The notes under the pieces: model-generated | What the model saw: only the letters and a program-made list of their open reading frames with translations | Database searches by the model: none | Told to the model about the DNA's origin: nothing | Position numbers and translations under genes: made by a program | Assembly (NCBI GenBank): GCA_043753895.1 | Contig: JAYUWK010000053.1 | Location: forward strand, 57,901 to 121,900 | Direction: 5' to 3' | Source of the DNA: WLMZ01 sp043753895 | GTDB taxonomy: Bacteria > Actinomycetota > Acidimicrobiia > Acidimicrobiales > Ilumatobacteraceae | Length of the DNA: 64,000 nt | Shown: in pieces, positions 18,614 to 27,490 of the stretch | How positions within the stretch are numbered: the first letter of the stretch is position 1 | Layout of the letters: every line of letters starts with the position of its first letter

Positions 18614-19524
18614 TCCGCGAGGAGATCCCTGCGGCCCTCGCCGGCGAACGACTCGATCGCATCGTCGCGCTCCTCACCGATGTCAGCCGTTCTGACGCTG
18701 CGGCGCTCGTGGCCAGCGGTGGGGCTCGACTCGACGGCCTCGTGACCACGAGCGGGAAAATTCGGGTTGCGCTCGACCAAGTCGTGGAGATCGATCCGGA
18801 GCAGCTCCCCAAGCGGCAACTGCCGGTAGCGGACCCCACTATCAATCTGCCCGTCGTGTTTGCCGACGCCGACGTCATTGTGGTCGACAAGCCGGCCGGA
18901 CTCGTGGTGCACCCGGGCCACGGCCACCCGGATGGCACGCTCGTGAACGCCGTGCTGGCGTTGTATCCCGACGTTGCAGATGTGGGCGACCCGATGCGTC
19001 CCGGCATCGTGCACCGCCTCGACGTCGGTACCAGTGGACTGATGGTTGTCGCGCGAAGCGCCAGAGCTTACGACTCCCTGGTTGCGGCGCTTGCCGCGCG
19101 CACGGTCACGCGGGCGTACCACGCGCTGGTATGGGGCCATCTCGAGTCGCCCAACGGCGTGATCGATGCGCCGATCGGACGTGATCACCGCGATCCACTG
19201 CGAATGGCAGTTGTCATCGACGGCAAACCCGCCAGGACGCGCTATCGCACGATCACGAACTACCGAGCGCCAGCCGGGGTATCCGAGGTGGAATGCCGGC
19301 TCGAAACCGGTCGCACTCATCAGATACGGGTGCACCTCGCCGCAGCAGGGCACCCTGTGGTGGGTGACGGGGGCTACGGCGGCATTCGATCTCTGGTCTC
19401 GTCGCCACGGCCGTTCCTGCATGCCGCCGAGTTGGCGTTCGTGCACCCTGGTACCGGCGAGACGATGACCTTCACGTCGCCGTTGCCGCAGGATCTACGC
19501 GACGTGTTGAGCACTCTGTCCTGA
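18610..19524 (+). CDS. RluA/RluD-family 23S rRNA pseudouridine synthase
   Basis: It is 304 aa. An N-terminal S4 RNA-binding domain (GERLDRIVALL) is followed by the RluA catalytic domain with HRLDVGTSGLMVVA, where the Asp is the nucleophile, then DKPAGLVVHPG and ETGRTHQIRVHL. Its usual partner position directly after lspA fits RluD-type enzymes, but substrate position cannot be read from sequence. Confidence 0.92.
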   Translation: MIREEIPAALAGERLDRIVALLTDVSRSDAAALVASGGARLDGLVTTSGKIRVALDQVVEIDPEQLPKRQLPVADPTINLPVVFADADVIVVDKPAGLVVHPGHGHPDGTLVNAVLALYPDVADVGDPMRPGIVHRLDVGTSGLMVVARSARAYDSLVAALAARTVTRAYHALVWGHLESPNGVIDAPIGRDHRDPLRMAVVIDGKPARTRYRTITNYRAPAGVSEVECRLETGRTHQIRVHLAAAGHPVVGDGGYGGIRSLVSSPRPFLHAAELAFVHPGTGETMTFTSPLPQDLRDVLSTLS

Positions 19525-19555
19525 CGGGGGTTACGGCTCAGGCTGTGGTCAAGCT

Positions 19556-20011
19556 TCAGCGGTGGGTGGCGAGGAGGTCGGGCCACGGTGTTGAGCCCTG
19601 TGCGGCCTCGGCTACTTCGGCGAGGGTGAAGCCCTCCATGTGCCGACGCATGAGATCGCCGGACTCTTTCCAGATCGCGAGCAACACGCACTGGCCCTCG
19701 TGATCGCAGGCTCCATCTTGATGGGGTTCGCCAAAGTCGCCGAGCGAGATTGGCCCGTCTACTGCGGAGATGATCTCCGAGAGCTTGATCTCCGATGTGG
19801 GACGAGCGAGCACGTATCCGCCGCCGACGCCGCGCTTGGATCGCACCAGACCGGCACCCTTCAACGCCAACAGGATCTGCTCGAGATATGGCTGCGGGAG
19901 ACCGGTGCGGCGGGCAATGTCGGCAACCGAGGTGGGCCCGGGTTCGTCGATGTGTAACGCCAAGGACAGCAGGGCCCGACAGGCATAGTCACCTTTGGTG
20001 GAAACGCGCAC
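19556..20011 (-). CDS. Rrf2-family transcriptional regulator
   Basis: Winged-helix DNA-binding regulator, 151 aa with a GTG start at 20011. The family start VSTKGDYACRALL is followed by a helix-turn-helix (SVADIARRTGLPQPYLEQIL) and the wing GLVRSKRGVGGGYVL. Only two cysteines occur in the loop that holds the Fe-S cluster ligands in IscR and NsrR (GACDHEGQC). Cluster binding is therefore possible but not assured. A longer frame upstream is ignored because the family N-terminus begins at this GTG and a -10-like TACGAT lies 6 bases before it. Confidence 0.85.
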   Translation of the reverse strand: MRVSTKGDYACRALLSLALHIDEPGPTSVADIARRTGLPQPYLEQILLALKGAGLVRSKRGVGGGYVLARPTSEIKLSEIISAVDGPISLGDFGEPHQDGACDHEGQCVLLAIWKESGDLMRRHMEGFTLAEVAEAAQGSTPWPDLLATHR

Positions 20012-20017
20012 GAATCC

Positions 20018-20023
20018 ATCGTA
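20018..20023 (-). promoter_or_regulatory. putative -10 element of a leaderless Rrf2 transcript
   Basis: On the minus strand TACGAT ends 6 bases before the GTG start codon and no ribosome binding site is present. The arrangement matches the other leaderless candidates in this window. Confidence 0.4.
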
Positions 20024-20114
20024 GGCCCAAACTGGACGTGACAGCGGATCGTCGCGATAGCACTTCGCTGCGCATGTAGGAATTGCGCTTCGAAGCTGAT
20101 GGACTAGGGCGGTC

Positions 20115-21224
20115 GTGAACGAGCAGCCTGTTCTTCCTGAGTACTCCGGAGCGAATGTTCGCGGCATCATTCCTGCGCTGTTGGCGCCTCGCGGTGTGCC
20201 GCTACCACGCTGGATGCCCGAGCAGCTCGGATCTGCCCTCACCGTTGTCGTGCTCGTGGTCGATGGCCTCGGGTGGGAACAGTGGCAAGCCCGTCTCCAT
20301 CTCACACCGGTGATGGCGGCGATGCAGGCCTCACGCATCACTACCGTTGCGCCCACCACGACGGCTACGGCGCTCACCTCGATAACCACAGGGTTGACCC
20401 CGGGAGAGCATGGTCTCGTCGGCTACCGGATGGAGGTCGCCGGAGAAGTGATCAATGTGCTGCGCTGGCGCGGCGAGCGCGGCGATGTGCGCCGCTCGCA
20501 TCAGCCACGCGAGGTGCAACCGTTTGCCCCGTTTCTCGGTGAGGCGCCGCCGGTCATCAGTCGCGCCGAACTCGAGAGTTCAGCGTTCACCGAGGCGCAT
20601 CTGCGCGGATCGCGCCCGGTGGGTTGGCGCGTGGCGTCGAGCATTGCCGTCGAGGTCGCCAGACAGGTGACGGCCGGCGAGCGGTTCGTCTACGCCTACT
20701 ACGACGGCATCGACAAGATCGCCCACGAGCGTGGCTTCGGCGACTTCTACGACGCCGAACTCGCGACCGTCGACGCGCTCGTCGGAACCATACTTGCGGC
20801 GATGCCTGCCGAAGCGGCGTTGGTCATCACCGCCGACCACGGTCAGGTGATGGTCGGCAAGAACGTCGTGCGGCCGTCATCGGCGCTGTTGTCGATGGTG
20901 CGCACGCAGTCGGGCGAGGGTCGGTTCCGATGGCTGCACGCTCGCGCCGGAGCACAACACGACCTGCTCGAGGCCGCTGGTCAGGCTCATGCAGACCGAG
21001 CTTGGGTGGTCAGTCGCGGGCAGGTCATCGACGATGGGTGGTTCGGGCCCGTGGTGTCGGCGCCAGTGGCAGCACGTCTGGGCGATGTCGCTCTGGTCGC
21101 CCGCGACGACATCACCTTCTTCGACCCCGCAGACTCGGGTCCATTCGAACTGCAGTGTCGCCACGGCAGTCTCACGGCCGCAGAGATGTACGTGCCATTC
21201 ATCGTTGGCCCAGGTTCCAGATAG
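20115..21224 (+). CDS. alkaline phosphatase superfamily / type I phosphodiesterase-nucleotide pyrophosphatase protein
   Basis: It is 369 aa. The metal-dependent phosphodiesterase fold is shown by VVVLVVDGLGWEQW (first metal Asp), TVAPTTTATALTS (likely nucleophile Thr), TTGLTPGEHGLVGYRM and VITADHGQVMV (metal Asp/His). There is no signal peptide. The natural substrate is not predictable. The GTG start has no clear Shine-Dalgarno. It is divergent from the Rrf2 regulator and ends 12 bases before bpa. Confidence 0.78.
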   Translation: MNEQPVLPEYSGANVRGIIPALLAPRGVPLPRWMPEQLGSALTVVVLVVDGLGWEQWQARLHLTPVMAAMQASRITTVAPTTTATALTSITTGLTPGEHGLVGYRMEVAGEVINVLRWRGERGDVRRSHQPREVQPFAPFLGEAPPVISRAELESSAFTEAHLRGSRPVGWRVASSIAVEVARQVTAGERFVYAYYDGIDKIAHERGFGDFYDAELATVDALVGTILAAMPAEAALVITADHGQVMVGKNVVRPSSALLSMVRTQSGEGRFRWLHARAGAQHDLLEAAGQAHADRAWVVSRGQVIDDGWFGPVVSAPVAARLGDVALVARDDITFFDPADSGPFELQCRHGSLTAAEMYVPFIVGPGSR

Positions 21225-21236
21225 ACAGGACATGAC

Positions 21237-21812
21237 ATGAGCGACAACACGAGCGACCCACATCCAGAACCCGTCCCAGCCGCCGATCAGGCCATCGAGC
21301 GCGGTGTGCTGGTGGAAGCGCGCAATCCAGCCGCCGACGACATTCCCTCAGAAACGGTCACGGCACCGGCGAAAGTGATGCGCATCGGATCAATGGTGAA
21401 GCAACTGCTCGACGAGGTGAAGGGCGCTGAGTTCGACGAAGCGAGTCGCGAGCGCCTTGCGGAGATCTATGAGCGTTCGATTGTGGAACTGTGCGATGCG
21501 CTCTCGCCCGACCTGCAGGCGGAATTGCGCATGCTGGCGCTGCCCTTCAAAGACGGTGAGCCGCCATCGATCGGCGAAATCCGTGTCGCAAAGGCCCAAC
21601 TCGTTGGTTGGCTCGAAGGCCTGTTCCACGGTATTCAGGCCACTCTGTTCGCGCAACAGATAGCTGCTCGCCAGCAGTTCGAGCAAATCCGCGGTATCCC
21701 CCAAGGTGGGGCGGACGCTGGCATGATCGATCCTCGCTTGGCCGGTGGCCCCGGCGCGGCCGGAAACCCCAATCAGCAGCAGATTCCCGATCGACCTGGT
21801 ACCTATCTGTAG
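21237..21812 (+). CDS. bpa: bacterial proteasome activator Bpa (DUF2587)
   Basis: ATP-independent ring-shaped activator that docks on the 20S proteasome gate. It is 191 aa: an N-terminal disordered stretch, then a helical bundle (VMRIGSMVKQLLDEVK, ERLAEIYERSIVELCDALSPDLQAEL in part, VAKAQLVGWLEGLFHGIQ) and a Gly/Pro/Gln-rich tail. The C-terminus is GTYL, where the mycobacterial protein has GQYL; this HbYX-like motif inserts into proteasome pockets. Presence of Bpa implies a proteasome elsewhere in the genome. Confidence 0.88.
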   Translation: MSDNTSDPHPEPVPAADQAIERGVLVEARNPAADDIPSETVTAPAKVMRIGSMVKQLLDEVKGAEFDEASRERLAEIYERSIVELCDALSPDLQAELRMLALPFKDGEPPSIGEIRVAKAQLVGWLEGLFHGIQATLFAQQIAARQQFEQIRGIPQGGADAGMIDPRLAGGPGAAGNPNQQQIPDRPGTYL

Positions 21813-21957
21813 TTGGTTTGCCTTGCCGAACACGGCTCACCACGGCCTTCTCGCGCTCGGCGACGGGGCTGCTAGAGTCGCTCGAATCACAGCGGTGTAG
21901 TTCGCTCGTTGTGTTGGTCCATTCGAGTCATGCGACGTGATGTGAGAAGGGGTGCAG

Positions 21958-24900
21958 ATGGCTGATTCGTTCACGCATCTCCATGTGCACACCGAGTTCT
22001 CCATGCTCGATGGCGCAGCGCGTCTCGACGAACTCGTGGCCAAGGCAGCCGCAGATGGTCAGCCGGCGTTGGGCATGACCGACCACGGCAACATGTACGG
22101 GGTGCTCGATTTCTACAAGGAGTGCCAGGATCACGGCGTGAAGCCGGTCATCGGCACCGAGGCCTATATGGCCTATGAGTCGCGCACCGAGCGCTTCGCC
22201 CGGCGTGGGCGCGTCGATGATTCAGGTGGCGAGGCCGAGGGCGGCAAGAAGCAGTACTACCACCTCACCCTGCTCGCCGAGACCAACGAGGGCTACCGCA
22301 ATCTCATCCAGCTGAGCAGCCTCGCGTTTCTCGAGGGGTACTACTACAAGCCGCGCATGGACTGGGAGCTGCTCGAGAAGTACAGCAGCGGACTCATCGC
22401 CACCACGGGTTGCCTCGGCGGCCACGTGCTCCAGTCCCTGCTGAACGGCGACGACAAGGGCGCACTCGCCAAAGCCGGTCGGCTGCAGGACATCTTCGGC
22501 AAGAACAATCTGTTCGTCGAGCTGCAAGATCACGGTCTACCCGCACAGCTGGAGACCAACCCGAAGCTCATCGAGATCGCGCGCAAGATCGGCGCACCAC
22601 TCATCGCCACCAACGACAGCCACTACACACATCGCGAGGACCACGAGTCGCACGACGCGCTGCTGTGCGTGCAAACCGGGGCGATGCTCAGCGATCCCAA
22701 GCGCTTCAAGTTCGAGGGTCAGGAGCACTATCTCAAGACTGCCGACGAGATGCGCTTCCTCTTCCGGCAGTATCCAGAGGCGTGTGACAACACGTTGTGG
22801 GTGGCCGAGCGAGCCGATGTCACCATCGAATTCGGTAACCCGCAGTTGCCCAACTTCCCGATCCCAGCGGGCTTCGTGAATGACACCGAGTACCTCAACC
22901 ACATCGCGTGGGAGGGCGCTCGCATGCGTTGGGGCGATGGCACCCCCGATGGGCCGCTCCCCAACGATGTCCTTGAACGCATGTCCTACGAGCTGAAAGT
23001 CATTGCCGATATGGGCTTCAGCAGCTACTTCCTGATCGTGTGGGACCTCATCAAGTACGCCAAGGACAAGGGCATCCGCGTCGGACCCGGGCGCGGTTCG
23101 GCTGCGGGTTGTGCGGTTGCGTACTGCCTGCGTATCACCGAACTCGACCCCATCAAGTACGACCTACTTTTCGAACGCTTTCTCAACCCCAGCCGTGTGT
23201 CGATGCCCGACATCGACATGGACTTCGACTCGCGTTATCGCGACGAGATGATCCGCTACGCGACCGACACCTATGGGCGCGATCACGTCGCACAGATCAT
23301 CACGTTCGGAACGATCAAGGCGCGCAACGCGGTTCGCGATGCGGCGCGTGTGCTCGGTTATCCCTACGGCATGGGCGACAAGATAGCCAAGGCGATGCCG
23401 CCGCTTGTGATGGGGCGCGACACACCACTGAAGTACTGCTTCGAGCCGAACCCGAAATACACCGATGGGTTCAAGGCCGCCTCTGAGCTGCGTGCCATGT
23501 ACGAGACCGATCCCGATATCAAGCGGGTGGTCGATGTCGCGAAGGGGCTCGAAGGCCTGAAGCGCAGCGATGGCATTCACGCCGCCGCGGTCGTGATCAC
23601 CAAGGATCCGCTCACCACGTATCTGCCGGTGCAGCGCAAACCAGAGCCAGGCGGCGACCCCTCTAAAGCCCCTGTGGTCACACAGTATGAAATGCACGGT
23701 GTCGAGGCGCTCGGGTTGTTGAAGATGGACTTCCTCGGTCTGCGTAACCTCGACGTGATCACCGATGCCGTGGCGATGGTGCGGGCTCGCAAGGATCCCG
23801 CATTCGACATCGATGACATTTCCCTCGACGACCAGGACACGTTCGCGTTGCTCAGTCGTGGCGACACCATTGGCGTGTTCCAGTTGGAGTCGCCGCCGAT
23901 GCGAGCGTTGCTCAAGTCGCTGGCGCCCAACAGCTTCGAGGACGTGTCTGCTGTGCTCGCGTTGTATCGACCGGGGCCGATGAGTGTCAACATGCACTAC
24001 GACTATGCCGATCGTAAGAATGGCCGCAAGCCAGTCGAGTACTTCCACGCGGACGCTGAAGAGGTCCTTGCCGACACGTTTGGCCTGATGATCTATCAGG
24101 AAAGCGTGATGCGGGTGGCCCAGCGCTTCGCCGGGTACTCGTTGGCCGAGGCCGACAACCTGCGCAAGGCCTGCGGTAAGAAAGACCGCGCGATCATGGC
24201 CAAAGAGCGCGCCACTTTCGAGTCTGGCTGCCAACGCAGCGGATATGGCGATTTGTTGGGCAAGCAGTTGTTCGACATCATCGAGAAATTCGCTGACTAC
24301 GCGTTCAACAAGAGCCATACATTTGGCTATGGCCTCGTCACGTACCAGACCGGTTACCTCAAGGCTCATTATCCGGTGGAGTTTTTCTCGTGTTTGCTCA
24401 CGAGCGTGAAGAGCAACCTCGACAAGGCAGCGGTGTACCTGTCCGACGCGCGGACCATGGGTATCAAAGTGCTCACGCCCGATATCAACCGGTCGGTGAC
24501 CGACTTTGTCGCCCTGTCGCTCAGCGAAGTGCCCGCTGGGGTCGAACTGCCGGTCGGCAGCCCTGGCGCCATCGCCTTCGGTCTCTCAGCGGTACGCAAT
24601 GTGGGCGCGGGGCTCGTCGAGCACCTTGTTGCAGAACGCGATGCGAATGGTTCCTACGCCACGTTCTACGACTTCGTCGAGCGCGTGCCCGAGACCGTGC
24701 TGAACAAGCGCACCATCGAGTCGCTCATCAAGGCCGGTGCCTTCGACGGCCTCGGTCATGCACGACGCGGGTTGCTGATGGTGTTCGAGACGCTCATCGA
24801 TGCAGCCGTCGTGCGCCGCCGCGAACGCGATCAGGGTGTGATGAGCCTGTTCGGCGACATCGGCTCCGATGAGCCCAGTGGGTTCGACGAGCGGGTGGCC

Positions 24901-25539
24901 ATCCCCGACACCGAGTTCGACAAGGCCGACCGTCTGAAGTTCGAAAAAGAAATGCTCGGCCTGTACATCAGCGATCATCCACTGCTCGGCGTCGAGGCCG
25001 CGCTCCGTCGCAAAGTGGACTGCACCATTGCCGAGGCGGTCGAACGCGACGATGGAGCGGTGCTCACCATCGGGGGTGTCATCACTGGGCTGGCGCGCAA
25101 GTTCACCAAGAAGGGTGATCAGATGGCGGTGTTCACGCTCGAGGATCTTGATTCCTCGATCGAGGTCACGGTCTTTCCGCGCATGCTTTCAGAGCAAGGC
25201 CACAAACTCACCGACGATGCCATCGTTACGGTGAAGGGGCGACTCGACCGCAAGGACGAGACCCGCGTTGGTTTCATGGCTCAAGACATCGCTGTGCTCG
25301 AGGGTCTCGACACCGGCAATGCGCCGCCGCTACGGCTTCGGCTGCCGGCGAGCATGCTCAACGAGGTCAAGATTCAGCAGCTCAAGCGCATTCTTCGTGA
25401 TCACCCCGGCGATTCCCAGGTATTCGTACAGTTGGGTGCCGGCAAGACGCTTCGGCTGGCCGATGACTTCTGCGTCGACCTCGATCGCGCCGTGGGCGAG
25501 CTGCGCGTCGCGTTCGGTCACGACGCAGTCATCCTCTGA
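21958..25539 (+). CDS. dnaE: DNA polymerase III alpha subunit DnaE
   Basis: Replicative DNA polymerase. The ATG at 21958 is placed 6 bases after AAGGGG; a GTG two codons upstream is less well spaced. Length 1193 aa. The N-terminal PHP domain carries HLHVHTEFSMLDG and MTDHGNMYG. The polymerase active site has PDIDMDFDSRYRDEM. Also visible are GRGSAAGCAVAYCL, LYRPGPM and FNKSHTFGYGLVTYQTGYLKAHYP, and a C-terminal OB-fold region (GGVITGLARKFTKKGDQMAVF). It matches the DnaE1 architecture of actinobacteria. Confidence 0.97.
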   Translation: MADSFTHLHVHTEFSMLDGAARLDELVAKAAADGQPALGMTDHGNMYGVLDFYKECQDHGVKPVIGTEAYMAYESRTERFARRGRVDDSGGEAEGGKKQYYHLTLLAETNEGYRNLIQLSSLAFLEGYYYKPRMDWELLEKYSSGLIATTGCLGGHVLQSLLNGDDKGALAKAGRLQDIFGKNNLFVELQDHGLPAQLETNPKLIEIARKIGAPLIATNDSHYTHREDHESHDALLCVQTGAMLSDPKRFKFEGQEHYLKTADEMRFLFRQYPEACDNTLWVAERADVTIEFGNPQLPNFPIPAGFVNDTEYLNHIAWEGARMRWGDGTPDGPLPNDVLERMSYELKVIADMGFSSYFLIVWDLIKYAKDKGIRVGPGRGSAAGCAVAYCLRITELDPIKYDLLFERFLNPSRVSMPDIDMDFDSRYRDEMIRYATDTYGRDHVAQIITFGTIKARNAVRDAARVLGYPYGMGDKIAKAMPPLVMGRDTPLKYCFEPNPKYTDGFKAASELRAMYETDPDIKRVVDVAKGLEGLKRSDGIHAAAVVITKDPLTTYLPVQRKPEPGGDPSKAPVVTQYEMHGVEALGLLKMDFLGLRNLDVITDAVAMVRARKDPAFDIDDISLDDQDTFALLSRGDTIGVFQLESPPMRALLKSLAPNSFEDVSAVLALYRPGPMSVNMHYDYADRKNGRKPVEYFHADAEEVLADTFGLMIYQESVMRVAQRFAGYSLAEADNLRKACGKKDRAIMAKERATFESGCQRSGYGDLLGKQLFDIIEKFADYAFNKSHTFGYGLVTYQTGYLKAHYPVEFFSCLLTSVKSNLDKAAVYLSDARTMGIKVLTPDINRSVTDFVALSLSEVPAGVELPVGSPGAIAFGLSAVRNVGAGLVEHLVAERDANGSYATFYDFVERVPETVLNKRTIESLIKAGAFDGLGHARRGLLMVFETLIDAAVVRRRERDQGVMSLFGDIGSDEPSGFDERVAIPDTEFDKADRLKFEKEMLGLYISDHPLLGVEAALRRKVDCTIAEAVERDDGAVLTIGGVITGLARKFTKKGDQMAVFTLEDLDSSIEVTVFPRMLSEQGHKLTDDAIVTVKGRLDRKDETRVGFMAQDIAVLEGLDTGNAPPLRLRLPASMLNEVKIQQLKRILRDHPGDSQVFVQLGAGKTLRLADDFCVDLDRAVGELRVAFGHDAVIL

Positions 25540-25669
25540 GGAATGATTCTCGCGACCTGATTTCGGCTCGTTTCCGAAAAGAGCGAGATTTGGTGGCAGA
25601 ATAGACGCCTGTTTGGAATCGCACTGCACTCTTGCAGTGCCACGACGACGACGGGGAGCATGTAGGGCA

Positions 25670-26326
25670 ATGGCAATCCAGGTTGACACCAGGGACTGCG
25701 CGGCGCTCAGTGACGCCGACCTCGATGAGATGGCGTCGATGGGTGGCGCGTTCGATATCGGGAATGTCTCGAAAGCGAAAGAGGACTGGGTGCTCAGCAC
25801 CTGTGCCCGCATCGATGGGACCCTGCACGGCATCATGTTCGCCACGCTGGAACGTATTGGCGGCACGCCGTGCGTCCTGCTCGGCCTGCTCAGCGTCAAG
25901 CGCACGGCCAAGCGCGACCAAGTCCTCAAGGGCCTGATGGGTGAGGCCTATCACCGGGCGCTGATGGCGTTCCCTGATGAAGATGTCGTGGTTGGCACCC
26001 GCTTCGTGAGGCCCGATGCGCTAGAGGCGTTCAAGTCCCTCACCGAACTCATTCCTCGTCCTGGTCACCGCGCCGTGGGCGAGGAGCGTGCATGGGGACG
26101 CCGCCTCGCCAAGCGTTTTGCCGTCGATAGCACCTATGACGAACAGACCTTTGTCGCCAAGGCAAACGGACAGAGTGGGTTTCTCGATCACGAATCGCTC
26201 AAACCCGAGAAGATTTCTGCTGACGTCGCAGCCCAATTCGCCACGGTCAACGTGAAAAAGGGTGGCGTGCTCATCGTGCATGGCTGGACAATGGCCGAGA
26301 ACCTCGTGAAGCTCGGGGCCCGCTGA
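25670..26326 (+). CDS. conserved-looking protein of unknown function
   Basis: It is 218 aa from the ATG at 25670, with no signal peptide or membrane segment. The middle section (GIMFATLERIGGTPCVLLGLLSVK followed by RDQVLKGLMGEAYHRAL) has the alternating strand/helix pattern of an N-acyltransferase fold, but no diagnostic acetyl-CoA loop is visible. I do not recognise the family. Codon use matches the neighbouring housekeeping genes. It lies between dnaE and a nitroreductase gene. Confidence 0.6.
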   Translation: MAIQVDTRDCAALSDADLDEMASMGGAFDIGNVSKAKEDWVLSTCARIDGTLHGIMFATLERIGGTPCVLLGLLSVKRTAKRDQVLKGLMGEAYHRALMAFPDEDVVVGTRFVRPDALEAFKSLTELIPRPGHRAVGEERAWGRRLAKRFAVDSTYDEQTFVAKANGQSGFLDHESLKPEKISADVAAQFATVNVKKGGVLIVHGWTMAENLVKLGAR

Positions 26327-26361
26327 GCCATTCATTCGAGTCCGTCGTCCGCTCGCGACGG

Positions 26362-26937
26362 ATGACCCGGTCATTCGATGGCAGGCCCGTTTCCACCGAG
26401 ACGCTGCACGGGCTCGTCGCCTTGGCGTCGCGCGCCCCCAGCGCAGGCAAGACGCAGGGCTGGCACCTCGTGGTGCTCGAGGGTGCCGAGACCTCCAGAT
26501 TCTGGGACATCACGCTGCCGAAGGAGCGTCGCGACGGGTTCCGCTGGCCGGGACTGCTGACTGCGCCGGTGATTGCTCTACCGCTCGCCGACCCGCAGGC
26601 CTATCTCGACCGCTACAGCGAGCCGGACAAGGCGCGCTCCGGTCTCGGCAGTGCTACAGAGGCCTGGTCTGCGCCCTACTGGACCATCGACGCCGCAATG
26701 GCGGTGAACACGCTGCTGCTCGCCGCACAGGACGTGGGACTCGGAGCACTGCTGTTCGGTGTGTTCAACGGTGAGACCGAACTCCGCTCGGCCTTGGGCA
26801 TTCCCTCACATCTGCAGCTCCTCGGTGCGATCGCGCTCGGTTGGCCCGATCGGTCGGGCCAACCAGAGCGTGCAGGTCGCAGCGCGAGCCGGGTCCGACG
26901 CCAAGCGTCGGACATCGCTCACCACGGGAGTTGGTGA
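26362..26937 (+). CDS. nitroreductase-family FMN-dependent oxidoreductase
   Basis: It is 191 aa from the ATG at 26362. The nitroreductase fold shows RSFDGRPVSTETLHGL, the FMN-contact APSAGKTQGWHLVVL, and ALLLAAQDVGLGAL-like IDAAMAVNTLLLAAQDVGLG. The family usually begins with a few residues more, and the frame upstream reads FESVVRSRR before this Met, so the true start may be a non-standard codon near 26323-26335. Substrate unknown. Confidence 0.8.
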   Translation: MTRSFDGRPVSTETLHGLVALASRAPSAGKTQGWHLVVLEGAETSRFWDITLPKERRDGFRWPGLLTAPVIALPLADPQAYLDRYSEPDKARSGLGSATEAWSAPYWTIDAAMAVNTLLLAAQDVGLGALLFGVFNGETELRSALGIPSHLQLLGAIALGWPDRSGQPERAGRSASRVRRQASDIAHHGSW

Positions 26938-26946
26938 CAGGTCAGA

Positions 26947-27438
26947 TCACTTGTTGGGGCACTGCTTGTCCATGTAGTCGCTCACGCGGGTGGACGCCTC
27001 GGTGAAGCTGCTGTCGCTGAACAACTTCGTCGCCTCGGGGTCGGTGGCGATCTTGGTGAAGTCGTTGTTGTACTTCTTGTAGAGCGCAGCAAGGGCGGCA
27101 TAGCCCTTGGCCATCGTCTTGAAGTCGCCCTGCAGTTCGGAAGGGGCCTTGGCGGCAATCTTGTCGAGTGCTGCGGGGAGTCCGTCGAGCGAGCCAGTGC
27201 CCTGGCCGGTGAAAGCGCCTGCCATCGCTTGTACCAGCGCCATGCAGTCGCCGGAGACGCCCGCGATGTTGGGGATCGTGCCTCCCGGAATCGTGCCGAG
27301 GCTACGCGGCAATGTGTCGCTCGAGGATGATCCACTCGTGGTCTTGGTCGGCAGGCTGATCTTCGCGGTGCTGCCGCAGGCGCTGAGGCCGAGCAGCGCG
27401 ACGACGCCGACGACGGTGAGGAGATACTTAGGTGTCAT
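26947..27438 (-). CDS. secreted lipoprotein of unknown function
   Basis: It is 163 aa from the ATG at 27438, preceded by an AAAGGA ribosome site. The N-terminus MTPKYLLTVVGVVALLGLSAC is a lipoprotein signal peptide with lipobox LSAC, processed by LspA. The mature part is Ser/Thr-rich, then helical (LAALYKKYNNDFTKI) with a cysteine near the C-terminus (DKQCPNK) that may pair with the Cys of SGDCMALV. No family recognised. Confidence 0.75.
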   Translation of the reverse strand: MTPKYLLTVVGVVALLGLSACGSTAKISLPTKTTSGSSSSDTLPRSLGTIPGGTIPNIAGVSGDCMALVQAMAGAFTGQGTGSLDGLPAALDKIAAKAPSELQGDFKTMAKGYAALAALYKKYNNDFTKIATDPEATKLFSDSSFTEASTRVSDYMDKQCPNK

Positions 27439-27490
27439 GGTGATCCTTTGCGTTGCGGGTTGCACGTATGCGGCTGGTGATGAATCCCAG

